From Hyphomicrobium denitrificans ATCC 51888 (GTDB taxonomy: Bacteria > Pseudomonadota > Alphaproteobacteria > Rhizobiales > Hyphomicrobiaceae): DNA of 64,000 bases. The stretch covers positions 806,001-870,000 of the forward strand of contig NC_014313.1 of assembly GCF_000143145.1 (NCBI RefSeq). The letters run 5' to 3'. Below are positions 53,785-64,000 of this stretch, piece after piece (position 1 is the stretch's first letter; each line of letters starts with the position of its first letter). The notes under the pieces are model-generated. The model made no database searches and was not told the DNA's origin. It saw only the letters and a program-made list of their open reading frames with translations. A program made the position numbers and the translations under genes.

Positions 53785-54425
53785 GCCTCCTTGCGGATCA
53801 GGGAGACAATCAACTTACCGCAACGTTTCGCGTCGTCGGTTATTTGTTCAAGCATCGAATAAAGCTTCTCGAGGGCGATGAACTCGAGCGTGTTTGCTTC
53901 CATTGTCGAGAACTCGTCCACGAGATTCCGTTCTGCCCGCGCGATGATTTTATCGGCATTGGCTTCTGCGTCGTTGATGGCTTTGGCACCTTCGCGAGCG
54001 CGATTTAGTGACATCGGTCCTGTGTTGACCGCACTAACGAGATCGCGCAGGGCCCGGATTGCGCTCTCAGCCGCAACAACGAGCTCCTCCGCTTCGGGTC
54101 GCAACACTCTCAGATATCGCTTGTAGATATCAACGTGCGTGGCCGCACCCCGCATGCCATCAATCACATCATCAAGAGCATCTGTCAGGCGCAGTGCATC
54201 GGGCGTGTCGAAGCGCATGATGAAGGCATTGTCGAGCAGTTCGTGAATCGCATCGACGATCTTATCGGCACTCTTTTCAAACGACACTATCCCCGGCAAA
54301 TCCTGGCCATGGGTTTGGCGGAAATGGGCCGCGCATGCGACTCCAACATCTGCCAAATCAAGAAGGTGCTTTCCAAAGGCCTTATTGGGACTATCGCCCA
54401 ACAGCCGAGCAATTGCATTGGCCAC
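53781..54425 (-). CDS. DUF47 (PhoU-like) family protein
   Basis: A 214-residue all-helical protein of the DUF47/TIGR00153 family, distantly related to PhoU. Characteristic segments are SADKIVDAIHELLDNAFIMRFDTPDALRLTDALDDVIDGM and ALEKLYSMLEQITDDAKRCGKLI. It is translationally coupled to the PiT transporter and likely regulates it. No Pho box (CTGTCAT repeats) was recognised upstream. Confidence 0.85.
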   Translation of the reverse strand: MANAIARLLGDSPNKAFGKHLLDLADVGVACAAHFRQTHGQDLPGIVSFEKSADKIVDAIHELLDNAFIMRFDTPDALRLTDALDDVIDGMRGAATHVDIYKRYLRVLRPEAEELVVAAESAIRALRDLVSAVNTGPMSLNRAREGAKAINDAEANADKIIARAERNLVDEFSTMEANTLEFIALEKLYSMLEQITDDAKRCGKLIVSLIRKEA

Positions 54426-54825
54426 CGATAACTCCTCGAAACGATTCCGCTCAGACTAATCTGGCAGGGTGCCACACGCCAACCTACGACAAATATTTCT
54501 TTGTGATTGCGCCGCTATTGTCGGAGGTTGGCAAGAAGGCCCGTCGGTACAAGCGATCTAATACGGATGTCCCCGATTCGCTCGTAACGTCTGCACTGAA
54601 CAGACTCAATTGGACCATTCCTGCCACCACGCTCGACGCTCGGTCCGACTAGCGGAAATCGCCGACATTGGCGTTCGCGCCTTGATGCCTTCGCGGCTCC
54701 GCGTACGCTTTCAGGCTAGGAGCTGGCGTATCAACCCCGTGCGACGAACCGGCGCTAGTGACCCTGAGCGGACGTTGGCAACACCCAGCGTTGCGCCGGT
54801 CGCATCGGCTGCGAGGAGTGGCGAG
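54426..54825. other. 400-base gap, no gene seen
   Basis: Upstream of the DUF47 gene. No protein-like frame, no tRNA and no clear promoter. Possible short inverted segments but nothing I can support. Confidence 0.5.
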
Positions 54826-54978
54826 ATGCTTATCTCAAAGTTGTCTCAGTTCCTCGCGGAGGTAGGCGCGAAGGGCTTCGTGAATGTCGAATATCGTCAT
54901 CGGTTGCTGTTGCTGGCGAAAGAAGCGGTCAAACGCGTCGGCGAGGACTTCCGTCTCCGCTTGCGCAGACCGGAATGA
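54826..54978 (+). CDS. Hypothetical 50-residue protein
   Basis: ATG 54826 is preceded by GAGGAG at a good 7-base spacing. The 50-residue product is amphipathic and basic (FLAEVGAKGFVNVEYRHRLLLLAKEAVKRVGEDFRLRLRR). Protein-like composition and a good ribosome site support a real small gene; no family recognised. The gap 54979-55145 before the tRNA holds no gene. Confidence 0.45.
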   Translation: MLISKLSQFLAEVGAKGFVNVEYRHRLLLLAKEAVKRVGEDFRLRLRRPE

Positions 54979-55145
54979 GGTCGTTCCGAGCGAGGGGGTG
55001 ACCTCACCCGAATGTGGTCGCGGTAGTCGGCGCCGATAAGTATAAATTCCTCGCTTGCGCGTGATGTGGGAGCAAGAGACTAGCCTTGGGTTCGATAAGT
55101 CGAACCGGGCCGAAGTCTCAAGACATTCAAGAGGCTAGCAAGCGG

Positions 55146-55219
55146 TGGCTGGGGGACTAGGATTCGAACCTAGACAGGCAGAGTCAGAGTCTGCAGTCCT
55201 ACCATTAGACGATCCCCCA
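55146..55219 (-). tRNA. tRNA-Gln (anticodon CTG)
   Basis: On the minus strand the cloverleaf is TGGGGGA acceptor, D-arm with CTAATGGTAG, anticodon stem GCAGA / TCTGC enclosing loop CTCTGAC (anticodon CTG), T-arm CTAGGTTCGAATCCTAG and TCCCCCA, discriminator G and encoded CCA. Reads codon CAG. Confidence 0.95.
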
Positions 55220-55492
55220 AAGCCGGGACCTGGCGAGCGCGGGGCGTCGCCGGAGCGGGGGTCATAGCAGCAGGTCCGGGCATCTGCAAGCGCGGGCACG
55301 CGATCCGCGATCTTTTGCCGGTCGACCGCTGCGCGCCGGGCAAAATCGGCGTTCATCCGGCGCATCGCCGCTCCGCGCTTTACGCACGGTCGTGACCTGC
55401 TACACTCTCGCCAACAGAGGTCCAGATGATTGGCCTGAAGAGCGCGGCGGCAGCATGTCAGCCGTCGTGATGCCAGGTCCTGGAGAGACAAT

Positions 55493-56752
55493 TTGAAACC
55501 AGATCACCCAGGCCCTGGCGCGCCACCTGGTGCCGAGCGTCTGTCGAAATCCGATGAATTCATCGGACATGGCGGGAGCGGAAGCGCGACGCCCGCCTCA
55601 GCAAATCAGCAAAATTCCGCGCAGCGAGCCGCAGTTCCGGACGTCACCGCACGCCGCGATTCTAGCGCGCGCGCTGGGAGCAGCTCCGGCGATCTTGCCG
55701 ATCCGATCTACGGTGCGCTCGACCTCGGGACCAACAACTGCCGCCTGCTGCTCGCGCGTCCGTCGCGCAGAGGATTTCGCGTCGTCGATGCGTTCTCGCG
55801 AATCATTCGGCTTGGGGAAGGCGTCAGCCTGTCCGGGCGGCTCTCCGATCAGGCGATGAGCCGGACGATGGAAGCGTTGAAAGTGTGCGCGGGAAAGCTG
55901 CAGCGGCACCGCGTGGGACGTGCGCGCATGGTTGCGACGCAAGCCTGTCGCGTCGCCGAGAACGGGCAGTCGTTCGTTGCGAACGTGCGGGACAATTTCG
56001 GCCTCGAGATCGAAGTTCTGACCTCGGAGATGGAAGCGCGGCTCGCGGTGGCGGGATGTGCAACGCTGATCGATCCCGAGGCCGAGTTCGTGCTGGTGTT
56101 CGACATCGGCGGTGGTTCGTCGGAAATCATTTGGCTCGACATGACGCGGTTCGGTTCGCGCCGCGACGTGCTGACCGGGCGTTACGATATCGACGATGCC
56201 ATCGTGGCTTGGGAGTCGCTTCCCGTCGGCGTGGTGACGCTTGCTGAACGGTTCGACGGGCGGACCGTGACGCCCGACAGCTTCGCCGCGATGTCCAATG
56301 CGGTGACCGAGCTGCTCGCGCCGTTCGAGGCGATGCATCGCTTTTGCGAACGCGTCGCGGGGCGGAAGGTGCATTTTCTCGGCACGTCCGGCACGGTGAC
56401 GACGATTGCGGGCGTGCTGCTCGATCTCGAACGCTACGATCGCAAACGCGTCGACGGTATCTGGCTCAACACTGAGCAGATCAACGATGTCACGTCGCGG
56501 CTGCTCAATCTGAGCTACGAGGATCGTATTCTCGAACCCTGCATCGGGCGGGAGCGTGCCGACCTCGTGCTTGCCGGCTGCGCCATTCTCGATGCCATTC
56601 TGAAGCTTTGGCCGGCCGAGCGCCTTCGGGTCGCCGATCGCGGATTGCGCGAAGGCATTTTGATGCGTCTCATGATGGAGGATGGCGTCTGGCGCACGGG
56701 CCGTCGCCGTCGTGGCCGCTCGCGACGATCAGGAAACAGGCCCAACCCATGA
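55493..56752 (+). CDS. ppx: Ppx/GppA exopolyphosphatase family phosphatase
   Basis: A 419-residue ASKHA-fold phosphatase. Phosphate-1 motif [16 protein letters not shown] near residue 75 and phosphate-2 [15 protein letters not shown] near 205. The first 70 residues are Pro/Ser/Gly-rich and low complexity. TTG 55493 is the start, with GGAGAGACA before it; an ATG-free stretch makes other starts unlikely. Hydrolyses polyphosphate or pppGpp. Its last four bases overlap the next start (ATGA with rlmE). Confidence 0.88.
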   Translation: MKPDHPGPGAPPGAERLSKSDEFIGHGGSGSATPASANQQNSAQRAAVPDVTARRDSSARAGSSSGDLADPIYGALDLGTNNCRLLLARPSRRGFRVVDAFSRIIRLGEGVSLSGRLSDQAMSRTMEALKVCAGKLQRHRVGRARMVATQACRVAENGQSFVANVRDNFGLEIEVLTSEMEARLAVAGCATLIDPEAEFVLVFDIGGGSSEIIWLDMTRFGSRRDVLTGRYDIDDAIVAWESLPVGVVTLAERFDGRTVTPDSFAAMSNAVTELLAPFEAMHRFCERVAGRKVHFLGTSGTVTTIAGVLLDLERYDRKRVDGIWLNTEQINDVTSRLLNLSYEDRILEPCIGRERADLVLAGCAILDAILKLWPAERLRVADRGLREGILMRLMMEDGVWRTGRRRRGRSRRSGNRPNP

Positions 56753-57477
56753 CGAACAATAAGAGTGGCGGAGGCAAGGGCCGGCAAAGCCTCAGCGGCG
56801 GGCAACGGCAATTGCATACGGCGGTCAAGACCGCGCGCAAGCGTTCGGTGTCGTCAGCGCGCTGGCTCGAACGGCAACTGAACGATCCTTATGTTGCCGC
56901 GTCGAAGCGCGAAGGGCTGAGATCGCGCGCGGCGTACAAACTTCGTGAGATCGACGCGCGCTACAATTTCCTGAAACCCGGACAGCGCGTCATCGATCTT
57001 GGGGCCGCGCCTGGCGGCTGGTCGCAGGTCGCGGCGGAAAGCGTCAAGTCGGTCGGCGGCAAAGGTCAGGTCGTCGCGATCGACTACTTGAGCTTCGAGC
57101 CGATCCCCGGCGTCGATATCATCGAAATGGATTTCACGGACCCGAATGCGGAAGATCTGCTGAAGTCGCGGCTGCGCGGCGGGAAGGCGGATGTCGTGCT
57201 GTCGGACATGGCGGCTCCGACCGTCGGGCACGCGAAGACGGATCATCTCCGGATCATGGGACTCGCCGAAGCGGCGGCGGCGTTCGCGGCGGATGTGCTG
57301 GAGCCCGGCGGCGTTTTCCTATGCAAGGTGTTCCAAGGCGGAACCGAGCGCGATCTGCTCGATATGTTGAAGCGTGACTTCAAGGTCGTCCGCCATGTGA
57401 AGCCGCCCGCGAGCCGCCAGGAAAGTTCCGAGCTTTACGTTCTGGCGACGGGCTTTCGCGGTTCTCAGGGCGACTGA
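56749..57477 (+). CDS. rlmE: 23S rRNA (uridine-2'-O)-methyltransferase RlmE
   Basis: A 242-residue FtsJ/RrmJ-type methyltransferase that modifies U2552 of 23S rRNA. SAM motif [14 protein letters not shown] near residue 86, [14 protein letters not shown] near 150 with catalytic Asp, and Lys in [10 protein letters not shown] near 194. The N-terminal 45 residues are a basic extension ([27 protein letters not shown]) usual in alphaproteobacteria. Start ATG 56749 overlaps the ppx stop; ppx-rlmE coupling is common. Confidence 0.93.
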   Translation: MTNNKSGGGKGRQSLSGGQRQLHTAVKTARKRSVSSARWLERQLNDPYVAASKREGLRSRAAYKLREIDARYNFLKPGQRVIDLGAAPGGWSQVAAESVKSVGGKGQVVAIDYLSFEPIPGVDIIEMDFTDPNAEDLLKSRLRGGKADVVLSDMAAPTVGHAKTDHLRIMGLAEAAAAFAADVLEPGGVFLCKVFQGGTERDLLDMLKRDFKVVRHVKPPASRQESSELYVLATGFRGSQGD

Positions 57478-57836
57478 GACGACCGCGCCAGGGCGACCTG
57501 ATCGTTCATCGTCATTGTCGCGGGCACGGCGACAGATGCTGCGAGCGTAACAGCCTTTGCGCAAGCGATGTCGTGACCCTGCGTGCGTGCCATCTCGTCG
57601 AAGTCGGCCGAGAGTTCGAGCAGGTCTTCCATCTGAAGCCTGGGCGTGCCGTGCCGGATCGCCAAGTGCGACTCGCAATTGCTCTCGGACCATGCGAGCG
57701 CCGCCACCGGATGCTGGCGATCTCCGCGCGACGGTTGCGTCGCAGGAAATGGGTCGATCGCAATAAAAGATGCGCAGAGAACGGCGAACCCGGCTCCAGC
57801 CAGGGGCAGGCCGATCATAGCTCTCGCGCCAACCAT
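57465..57836 (-). CDS. Hypothetical exported protein
   Basis: A 123-residue frame with a hydrophobic N-terminal segment ([26 protein letters not shown]) and a mature part with [22 protein letters not shown] and [41 protein letters not shown]. It overlaps the rlmE end by 13 bases on the opposite strand. Two ATGs (57836, 57818) are possible. Composition suggests a real secreted protein; no family recognised. Confidence 0.5.
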   Translation of the reverse strand: MVGARAMIGLPLAGAGFAVLCASFIAIDPFPATQPSRGDRQHPVAALAWSESNCESHLAIRHGTPRLQMEDLLELSADFDEMARTQGHDIACAKAVTLAASVAVPATMTMNDQVALARSSQSP

Positions 57837-57959
57837 ATCTAATCCAAGAAGAAACTCATGGGGGCTTTCACCCCGTGCGAGAAAACTCGCAAATTTCGAC
57901 GACAGCCATGTGACGGTGGCCCCAATCCATTGGCCGCATTACTATTTGACGCGGTATAG

Positions 57960-59570
<1,611 letters not shown>

Positions 59571-59606
59571 GGGTATCGTTCCCGGCAATCTTCGGCGGAG
59601 GCATCG

Positions 59607-60029
59607 ATGACGGTCACGGATTTTCTACTGCCGGTGTTCGTTCAGGTCGCGCTGACGTTTGCGTTGCTGATCAGAACGGCGATCGGCCGTGTTTCGAGTT
59701 TCCGAAGCGGCGAAGTGAAGCCTGAGGACATCGCGCTCGGCGAACAAGGTTGGCCGAAGAAAGTCACGCAGTACGGCAATGCGTTCAAGAACCAGTTCGA
59801 ACTGCCGGTGCTGTTCTACGCGCTGATCGCGTTCATTCTCATCACCAGGGTTGGCGACTTTCTGCTGCTGGTTCTGGCGTGGATCTTCGTCGTCCTGCGC
59901 CTTATGCATGCCTACGTTCACACGACCGGCAATAACGTGCTTCTGCGCGGCCGTATCTACGGCGGCGGCCTGATCGTATTGCTGGCGATGTGGGTGATCT
60001 TCGCCGTCAGAATCCTGACCGGCGCCTAA
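59607..60029 (+). CDS. MAPEG-family membrane protein
   Basis: A 140-residue four-TM protein of the MAPEG (membrane-associated eicosanoid/glutathione metabolism) family. FVQVALTFALLIRTAIGRV, NQFELPVLFYALIAFILI with the conserved Glu/Asn region, and RLMHAYVHTTGNNVLLR. Possible glutathione transferase-like activity; the function in bacteria is mostly unknown. It sits between guaB and rsmB, 36 bases after guaB. Confidence 0.85.
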   Translation: MTVTDFLLPVFVQVALTFALLIRTAIGRVSSFRSGEVKPEDIALGEQGWPKKVTQYGNAFKNQFELPVLFYALIAFILITRVGDFLLLVLAWIFVVLRLMHAYVHTTGNNVLLRGRIYGGGLIVLLAMWVIFAVRILTGA

Positions 60030-60040
60030 AAGGAAATCAT

Positions 60041-61336
60041 ATGAGACCTGGAGCCCGCATCGCTGCGGCGATCGAGGTTCTGGAGGCGATCCTCAATCGT
60101 TACCAGCCCGTCGCCATGGCATTGACCGACTGGGGCAAGGCGCATCGCTTTGCCGGTTCGGGAGACCGCAACGCCATCGGAGGGCTCGTTTACGACGCCC
60201 TTCGCCGCCGCGCTTCACTGGCCTGGGCGCTGGGTGACGACGGTCCTCGCGCGCTTGCGATTGGGGCCGCGCCGCAGGCGCTCGGGATTTCGGCCGAGGC
60301 CGTCATCGCGGCCTGCGATGGCGCGGAACATTCGCCGCCGCCTTTGTCGGACGCCGAGCGTGCCGGTCTGACGCGCGATATGGCGGAGGCTCCGGACGCT
60401 GCGCGTGCCGACATCCCGGAATGGCTTTGGCCGTCGTTCTCGGCGCAGTTCGGTGGCAACGCTGTCGCCGAAGGCGAGGCGATGGCGCGGCGTGCGCCAG
60501 CCGATCTGCGCGTCAACACCCTGAAGTCGACGCAGGAAAAGGTTCTGAAGGCGCTGCTGCCGTTCGGCGCGGCGCCGTGCCCAGTCTCACCCATCGGCAT
60601 TCGTGTGCCGCCTCCGTCTGGGGCGCAGCGGACGCCGAACCTGCAGGCCGAGGCGGCTTTCCAAGCGGGATGGTTCGAGATCCAGGACGAGGGCTCGCAG
60701 ATCGCGGCGCTCTTGTCGGGAGCGGGTCCAAGGAAGCAAGTGCTCGACCTCTGCGCCGGGGCCGGCGGCAAAACGCTCGCGCTCGCGGCGCTGATGCAGA
60801 ACACCGGGCAGCTCTACGCCTATGATGCGGATCGCAACCAGCTGAAGCCGATCTTCGATCGCATCAAACGTGCGAACGTACGCAACGTGCAAGTTCTGAG
60901 AGCGGGCGACGAGACGGCACTGGCGGCGCTGGGTCCGCGGTTCGACGTCGTTTTAGCGGACGCGCCGTGCACCGGAACGGGAACGTGGCGCAGGCGTCCT
61001 GATGCCAAGTGGCGGTTGAAGCCGGAAGCGCTCGCAGCGCGTCAGGCCGAGCAGCGTTCGGTGCTGGCGCGGGCTGCGTCGCTTGTGAAACCGGGCGGGC
61101 AGATCGTTTATGTCACGTGCTCGATTTTGCCTGAGGAGAATGTCGAGCAGGTCGCGGCCTTCCTTGATGCGCATCGCGATTTTCGGATCGTGCCGACCGC
61201 GGACGCCTGGGCCGCAGCGGGCCTGGCTGGCGAAGTTCCGGTCTCGGCGGACGGCCGCTCCGACACGCTCCTGCTTTCGCCCGGCCGTCATGGAACGGAC
61301 GGCTTCTTCATCGCCGTGCTGGCACGCTCCGCTTAA
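60041..61336 (+). CDS. rsmB: 16S rRNA m5C967 methyltransferase RsmB
   Basis: A 431-residue NOL1/NOP2/Sun-type methyltransferase. Cofactor motif DLCAGAGGKTLALAALM near residue 237, catalytic motif ADAPCTGTGTWRRRPDAKW near 305 and the second Cys in YVTCSILPEEN near 357. ATG 60041 follows AAAAGGAAAT and is chosen over an earlier frame start within the MAPEG end. The N-terminal region resembles RsmB but is short; some alphaproteobacterial RsmB proteins are this size. Confidence 0.9.
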   Translation: MRPGARIAAAIEVLEAILNRYQPVAMALTDWGKAHRFAGSGDRNAIGGLVYDALRRRASLAWALGDDGPRALAIGAAPQALGISAEAVIAACDGAEHSPPPLSDAERAGLTRDMAEAPDAARADIPEWLWPSFSAQFGGNAVAEGEAMARRAPADLRVNTLKSTQEKVLKALLPFGAAPCPVSPIGIRVPPPSGAQRTPNLQAEAAFQAGWFEIQDEGSQIAALLSGAGPRKQVLDLCAGAGGKTLALAALMQNTGQLYAYDADRNQLKPIFDRIKRANVRNVQVLRAGDETALAALGPRFDVVLADAPCTGTGTWRRRPDAKWRLKPEALAARQAEQRSVLARAASLVKPGGQIVYVTCSILPEENVEQVAAFLDAHRDFRIVPTADAWAAAGLAGEVPVSADGRSDTLLLSPGRHGTDGFFIAVLARSA

Positions 61337-61364
61337 GCGAAGTTTCTGTGGATGGTGTTTGAGA

Positions 61365-61390
61365 CGTCTCGCGAGGTCAGTCGCGAGACG
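61365..61390. terminator. Hairpin after rsmB
   Basis: Perfect 10-bp stem CGTCTCGCGA / TCGCGAGACG with loop GGTCAG, 29 bases after the rsmB stop; lacks a T-tract. The remainder of the 300-base gap to 61640 holds no gene I can support. Confidence 0.45.
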
Positions 61391-61640
61391 GGGAACATCG
61401 CACGTGCGCCGACGTTCAAATTTTCCGGCGCTTTCATCGCCGAACAGAATTTGCAGAAACAAAAAGTGAGCAGTATTTGAGCACGCGTTTGCCTAGGTTT
61501 CGCCGTTGACATCGCACGAAGCGAAACTATGTGATGCGACGTTTGCCGTCAGGCTGTCGGCAAACCGAGGGATACCGGCCATGCTTTATTTCGAGCGCCA
61601 ATGGCGTACCCCGCTCGTTGCGGCCAATTGAGGTCAATGA

Positions 61641-62228
61641 ATGAGCGGTAGGGCACACTCCTTCCTCTCTCCGAAATGCGACGTTCATCCGATCCCGAAC
61701 CGAGGCGGCCATACGGTCGTCGCGCGGGAAGCTATCGCCAAGGGCGAACTGATCGTCGTGTGGAGCGGTACTCTCGTCACGGGCGAAGAGCTGAACGGCA
61801 TGCCGCCGACGGTGCGGCGCTATTCGCTGCAGGTCGAAGAGAACCAGTATCTCGTCTCGCTGTCCGACTGCGAGCCGCCGGATTACGTGAACCACAGCTG
61901 CAGTCCGAACGCGGGGCTTTCCGGGCAGATCGCGCTAGTGGCGATGCGTGACATCGGCGCTGGCGAAGAAATTACCTACGACTACGCGATGAGCGACGGC
62001 TCGCCTTATGACGAGTTCACGTGCTCGTGCGGATCGCCTCATTGTCGGGTTCAGGTCTCGGGTGAGGACTGGCGTCGGGTGGAACTCTGGCAGCGCTATG
62101 AAGGGTATTTCTCGCCCTACCTTCAGCGACGCATCATGGGGGCGCAGGTTCTAAGGGCGCTGGGCGTCAAGCGGCGACGTGCGAGCCGTAAATCGTCGCC
62201 GGGGGCGTCCACCGTTCCGGGCGGCTAA
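61641..62228 (+). CDS. SET-domain protein
   Basis: A 195-residue protein with a SET domain: GGHTVVAREAIAKGELIVVWSG at the start, YVNHSCSPNAGLSG near residue 82, GEEITYDYAMSDGSPYDEFTCSCGSPHCR near 112-140 including a post-SET Cys cluster. SET proteins are protein-lysine methyltransferases. Bacterial members of this compact type exist but targets are unknown. A basic tail ends the protein. It is convergent with a second, shorter SET protein gene. Confidence 0.88.
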   Translation: MSGRAHSFLSPKCDVHPIPNRGGHTVVAREAIAKGELIVVWSGTLVTGEELNGMPPTVRRYSLQVEENQYLVSLSDCEPPDYVNHSCSPNAGLSGQIALVAMRDIGAGEEITYDYAMSDGSPYDEFTCSCGSPHCRVQVSGEDWRRVELWQRYEGYFSPYLQRRIMGAQVLRALGVKRRRASRKSSPGASTVPGG

Positions 62229-62239
62229 CGGACAGCGTC

Positions 62240-62638
62240 CTAGCCGGGGATGCCGAGTTTCACGCCGACGTGGGCGTCGAACGTCCGGTAATCGCAGGTC
62301 AGTTCTTCGCCGGCCGCGATGTCGCGCGTGGCGACGTCGTAGCCCTCGATCGACCCGGCATCATGCACGCCCGCGGTGTTCGGATCGTCGGCATGATTCA
62401 TGAACCGGGCATTGTCCGCGCAAAGAACGAACAAGCCGCTCGCCGCGTCGAGATAGGCGTGGTCGAGAATGTTCGTCCGCGCCGGTTCGGGCAGATTGGA
62501 GATGTCGGCCCCGCTCAGGAGCCGGTCGTAGGCGGCCATGAAGCGCCAGGTCACAGTGCCCTTTTTGATGTCCTCGTCAGCGAACAGACCAATTCCGGCG
62601 ATGGGGCTCGGCGCAAGGCGAGTCTTGACCAGCAGCAT
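62240..62638 (-). CDS. Second SET-domain protein
   Basis: A 132-residue SET-like protein: LAPSPIAGIGLFADEDIKKGTVTWRF, ARFMNHADDPNTAG near residue 80, and AAGEELTCDYRTFD near 110. It keeps the N-H and D-Y core motifs but lacks the post-SET cysteines of its neighbour. Only 11 bases separate the stops of the two genes. Target unknown. Confidence 0.82.
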   Translation of the reverse strand: MLLVKTRLAPSPIAGIGLFADEDIKKGTVTWRFMAAYDRLLSGADISNLPEPARTNILDHAYLDAASGLFVLCADNARFMNHADDPNTAGVHDAGSIEGYDVATRDIAAGEELTCDYRTFDAHVGVKLGIPG

Positions 62639-62708
62639 GAAATAGGGTGCCTTCCAGCTTCAGACGGGGGCGGCTTCTTTAGCCGACGAGCAGATAGAGT
62701 GTAAGATT

Positions 62709-63158
62709 TTGACGAAGTTCCTATCGTTTTTGGTTTTCGCGGCGCTGGTGGTTGCCACCGCGTGGTCGGGTACGCACTTCCTGCCGGGAGAGTGGTACGC
62801 ATCTCTCAACAAGCCGGACTGGACGCCGCCCAACTGGGTGTTTCCGATCGCCTGGACCATTCTTTACGCCTTGATCGCGGTTGCGGGATGGCTGGTCTGG
62901 CAGGCCGTCGGGTGGTCTCCTGTTATCCTCATCTGGGGTGTCGGGCTGTTCTTCAACGGCTTCTGGTCGTACCTGATGTTCGGGCGCCACGATCCTCAGA
63001 TGGCGATGGCGTGTATGGCGCAGCTTTGGGTGACGATATTGGCGTTCATCGTGGCGGCGTGGGGCGTCGAGCGGCGGGCGAGCTACCTTTATTTACCGTA
63101 TCTCGCTTGGGTCACGTTTGCGGCGGCGCTGAATTTCGTGATCTGGCGGTTGAACTGA
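62709..63158 (+). CDS. tspO: TspO/MBR-family membrane protein
   Basis: A 149-residue five-TM tryptophan-rich sensory protein. LNKPDWTPPNWVFPIAWTILY near residue 33-53 is the family signature, followed by WLVWQAVGW, FFNGFWSYLMFG and a C-terminal LAWVTFAAALNFVIW. TTG 62709 is the start. Binds porphyrins in other bacteria; role here unknown. Confidence 0.88.
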   Translation: MTKFLSFLVFAALVVATAWSGTHFLPGEWYASLNKPDWTPPNWVFPIAWTILYALIAVAGWLVWQAVGWSPVILIWGVGLFFNGFWSYLMFGRHDPQMAMACMAQLWVTILAFIVAAWGVERRASYLYLPYLAWVTFAAALNFVIWRLN

Positions 63159-63285
63159 CCGGCGGGCGGGCGAAGTTCGGCTGCGGCTACCAGCGGTTTC
63201 GGGGTGTGGGTGCTGCTTTTGCGGCCGTTGCGGCGCCGCGCGTATTCGCGTAGGGGATGGCCTGAAATAAAGGGCCTCGCGAACT

Positions 63286-64000
63286 TTGACCGACAGCGTT
63301 CTCATCATCGATTTTGGCAGCCAGGTTACGCAGCTCATCGCGCGACGCGTGCGCGAGGGTGGCGTCTACTCGGAAATTCATCCCTTTCAGAACGCAGCCG
63401 AAGCGTTCGCCAAGCTCAAGCCGAAGGCCGTCATTCTATCCGGCGGACCGGCGTCGGTGACGGAGGGCGGGTCGCCGCGCGCGCCGGAGGCGGTGTTCGC
63501 GGCAGGCGTGCCGGTGCTCGGCATCTGCTACGGGCAGCAGACGATGGCGGAGCAGCTCGGCGGCAAGGTCGAGGCGGGACATCATCGCGAGTTCGGGCGG
63601 GCGTTTCTGTCGATCGACACGCCGAGCCCGCTGTTCGACGGCTTCTGGTCGCCGGGAACGAAACACCAAGTTTGGATGAGCCACGGCGATCGCGTCACGC
63701 GTCTGCCCGATGGCTTCGCGGTGATCGCGACGAGCGAGAACGCGCCGTATGCGGCGGTCGCGGACGAGGCGCGGCATTTCTATGCCGTGCAGTTTCACCC
63801 CGAGGTCGTGCACACGCCGGATGGCGCGAAGCTGATTTCGAATTTCGTCCATAAGATCGCGGGTCTGAAGTCCGACTGGACGATGGCCGCTTATCGCCGC
63901 TCGATGATCGACAAGGTGCGGGCGCAGGTCGGTAACGGGCGTGTGATTTGCGGTCTGTCGGGCGGCGTCGATAGCGCTGTCGCGGCCGTGCTCATACACG
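63286..64000 (+). CDS. guaA: GMP synthase (glutamine-hydrolysing), 5' part, cut by the window end
   Basis: Starts with TTG 63286 ([21 protein letters not shown]), the family N-terminus. Class I amidotransferase domain with nucleophile Cys in [15 protein letters not shown] near residue 83, His/Glu in [11 protein letters not shown] near 170, and the PP-loop [12 protein letters not shown] at the end of the window. Converts XMP to GMP with glutamine, continuing from guaB. The rest is outside the window. Confidence 0.93.
   Translation, partial: MTDSVLIIDFGSQVTQLIARRVREGGVYSEIHPFQNAAEAFAKLKPKAVILSGGPASVTEGGSPRAPEAVFAAGVPVLGICYGQQTMAEQLGGKVEAGHHREFGRAFLSIDTPSPLFDGFWSPGTKHQVWMSHGDRVTRLPDGFAVIATSENAPYAAVADEARHFYAVQFHPEVVHTPDGAKLISNFVHKIAGLKSDWTMAAYRRSMIDKVRAQVGNGRVICGLSGGVDSAVAAVLIH

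Noticed and set aside
54426..54825. Pho box before the DUF47-PiT pair
   Set aside because: No CTGTCAT-type direct repeats were visible.

Overview
The window looks like chromosome of a methylotrophic alphaproteobacterium, most likely a Hyphomicrobium-type member of the Hyphomicrobiales. The reasons are an N-methylglutamate (methylamine) synthase cluster, two PQQ alcohol dehydrogenases with lanthanide-type active sites and partner cytochromes c, an alphaproteobacterial porin, polyhydroxybutyrate/ketone genes, and high GC with housekeeping genes ordered as in that group. The assignment is by eye; no database was searched.

Layout. 1-5.9 kb: end of a glutamine-synthetase-like gmaS, mgsABC, an XRE-cupin regulator and an APC permease (methylamine use). 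6.2-24.6 kb: an alcohol/acetoin island. It holds a xoxFGJ-like operon (PQQ dehydrogenase, cytochrome c, periplasmic binding protein), divergent acoABC, the sigma54 activator acoR, thiG-thiS, the E3 gene, a porin, thiC, and a second PQQ dehydrogenase with its cytochrome c. 24.6-37.5 kb: SDR, RND efflux pair with TetR, a broken-looking curlin gene, patatin/3-hydroxybutyrate dehydrogenase/acetoacetate decarboxylase, DUF3617 protein, and a TetR-MFS pair. 37.6-42 kb: nrdB-nrdA behind a cobalamin riboswitch. 42-52.4 kb: 2-methylcitrate/citrate synthase, MBL hydrolase with LysR, cupin, NarL-type two-component system, DUF2380 protein, Ntn amidase, soluble chemoreceptor-like protein. 52.5-64 kb: DUF47-PiT phosphate uptake, tRNA-Gln, ppx-rlmE, guaB, MAPEG, rsmB, two SET proteins, TspO and the start of guaA.

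How it works together. In the alcohol/acetoin island I find sigma54 (-24/-12) elements in front of both PQQ dehydrogenases and of acoA. The aco/PQQ-1 intergenic region and the PQQ-2 upstream region each carry the same inverted repeat, GTTGCG-N8-CGCAAC, about 80 bp upstream of a -24/-12 element. Weaker -24/-12 matches precede thiC and the porin. The simplest reading is one AcoR-type regulon: porin entry, periplasmic alcohol/diol oxidation by PQQ enzymes, acetoin cleavage by the TPP- and lipoate-dependent AcoABC-E3 complex, and thiamine genes (thiC, thiG, thiS) to supply TPP.

Other highlights: the NrdB subunit has Phe where the radical Tyr should be and Glu at the first metal position (class Ic signature), and its operon sits behind a B12 riboswitch. 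thiC carries an in-frame palindromic repeat. PQQ dehydrogenase 1 lacks the adjacent-cysteine ring although it keeps the Asp-x-Asp signature.
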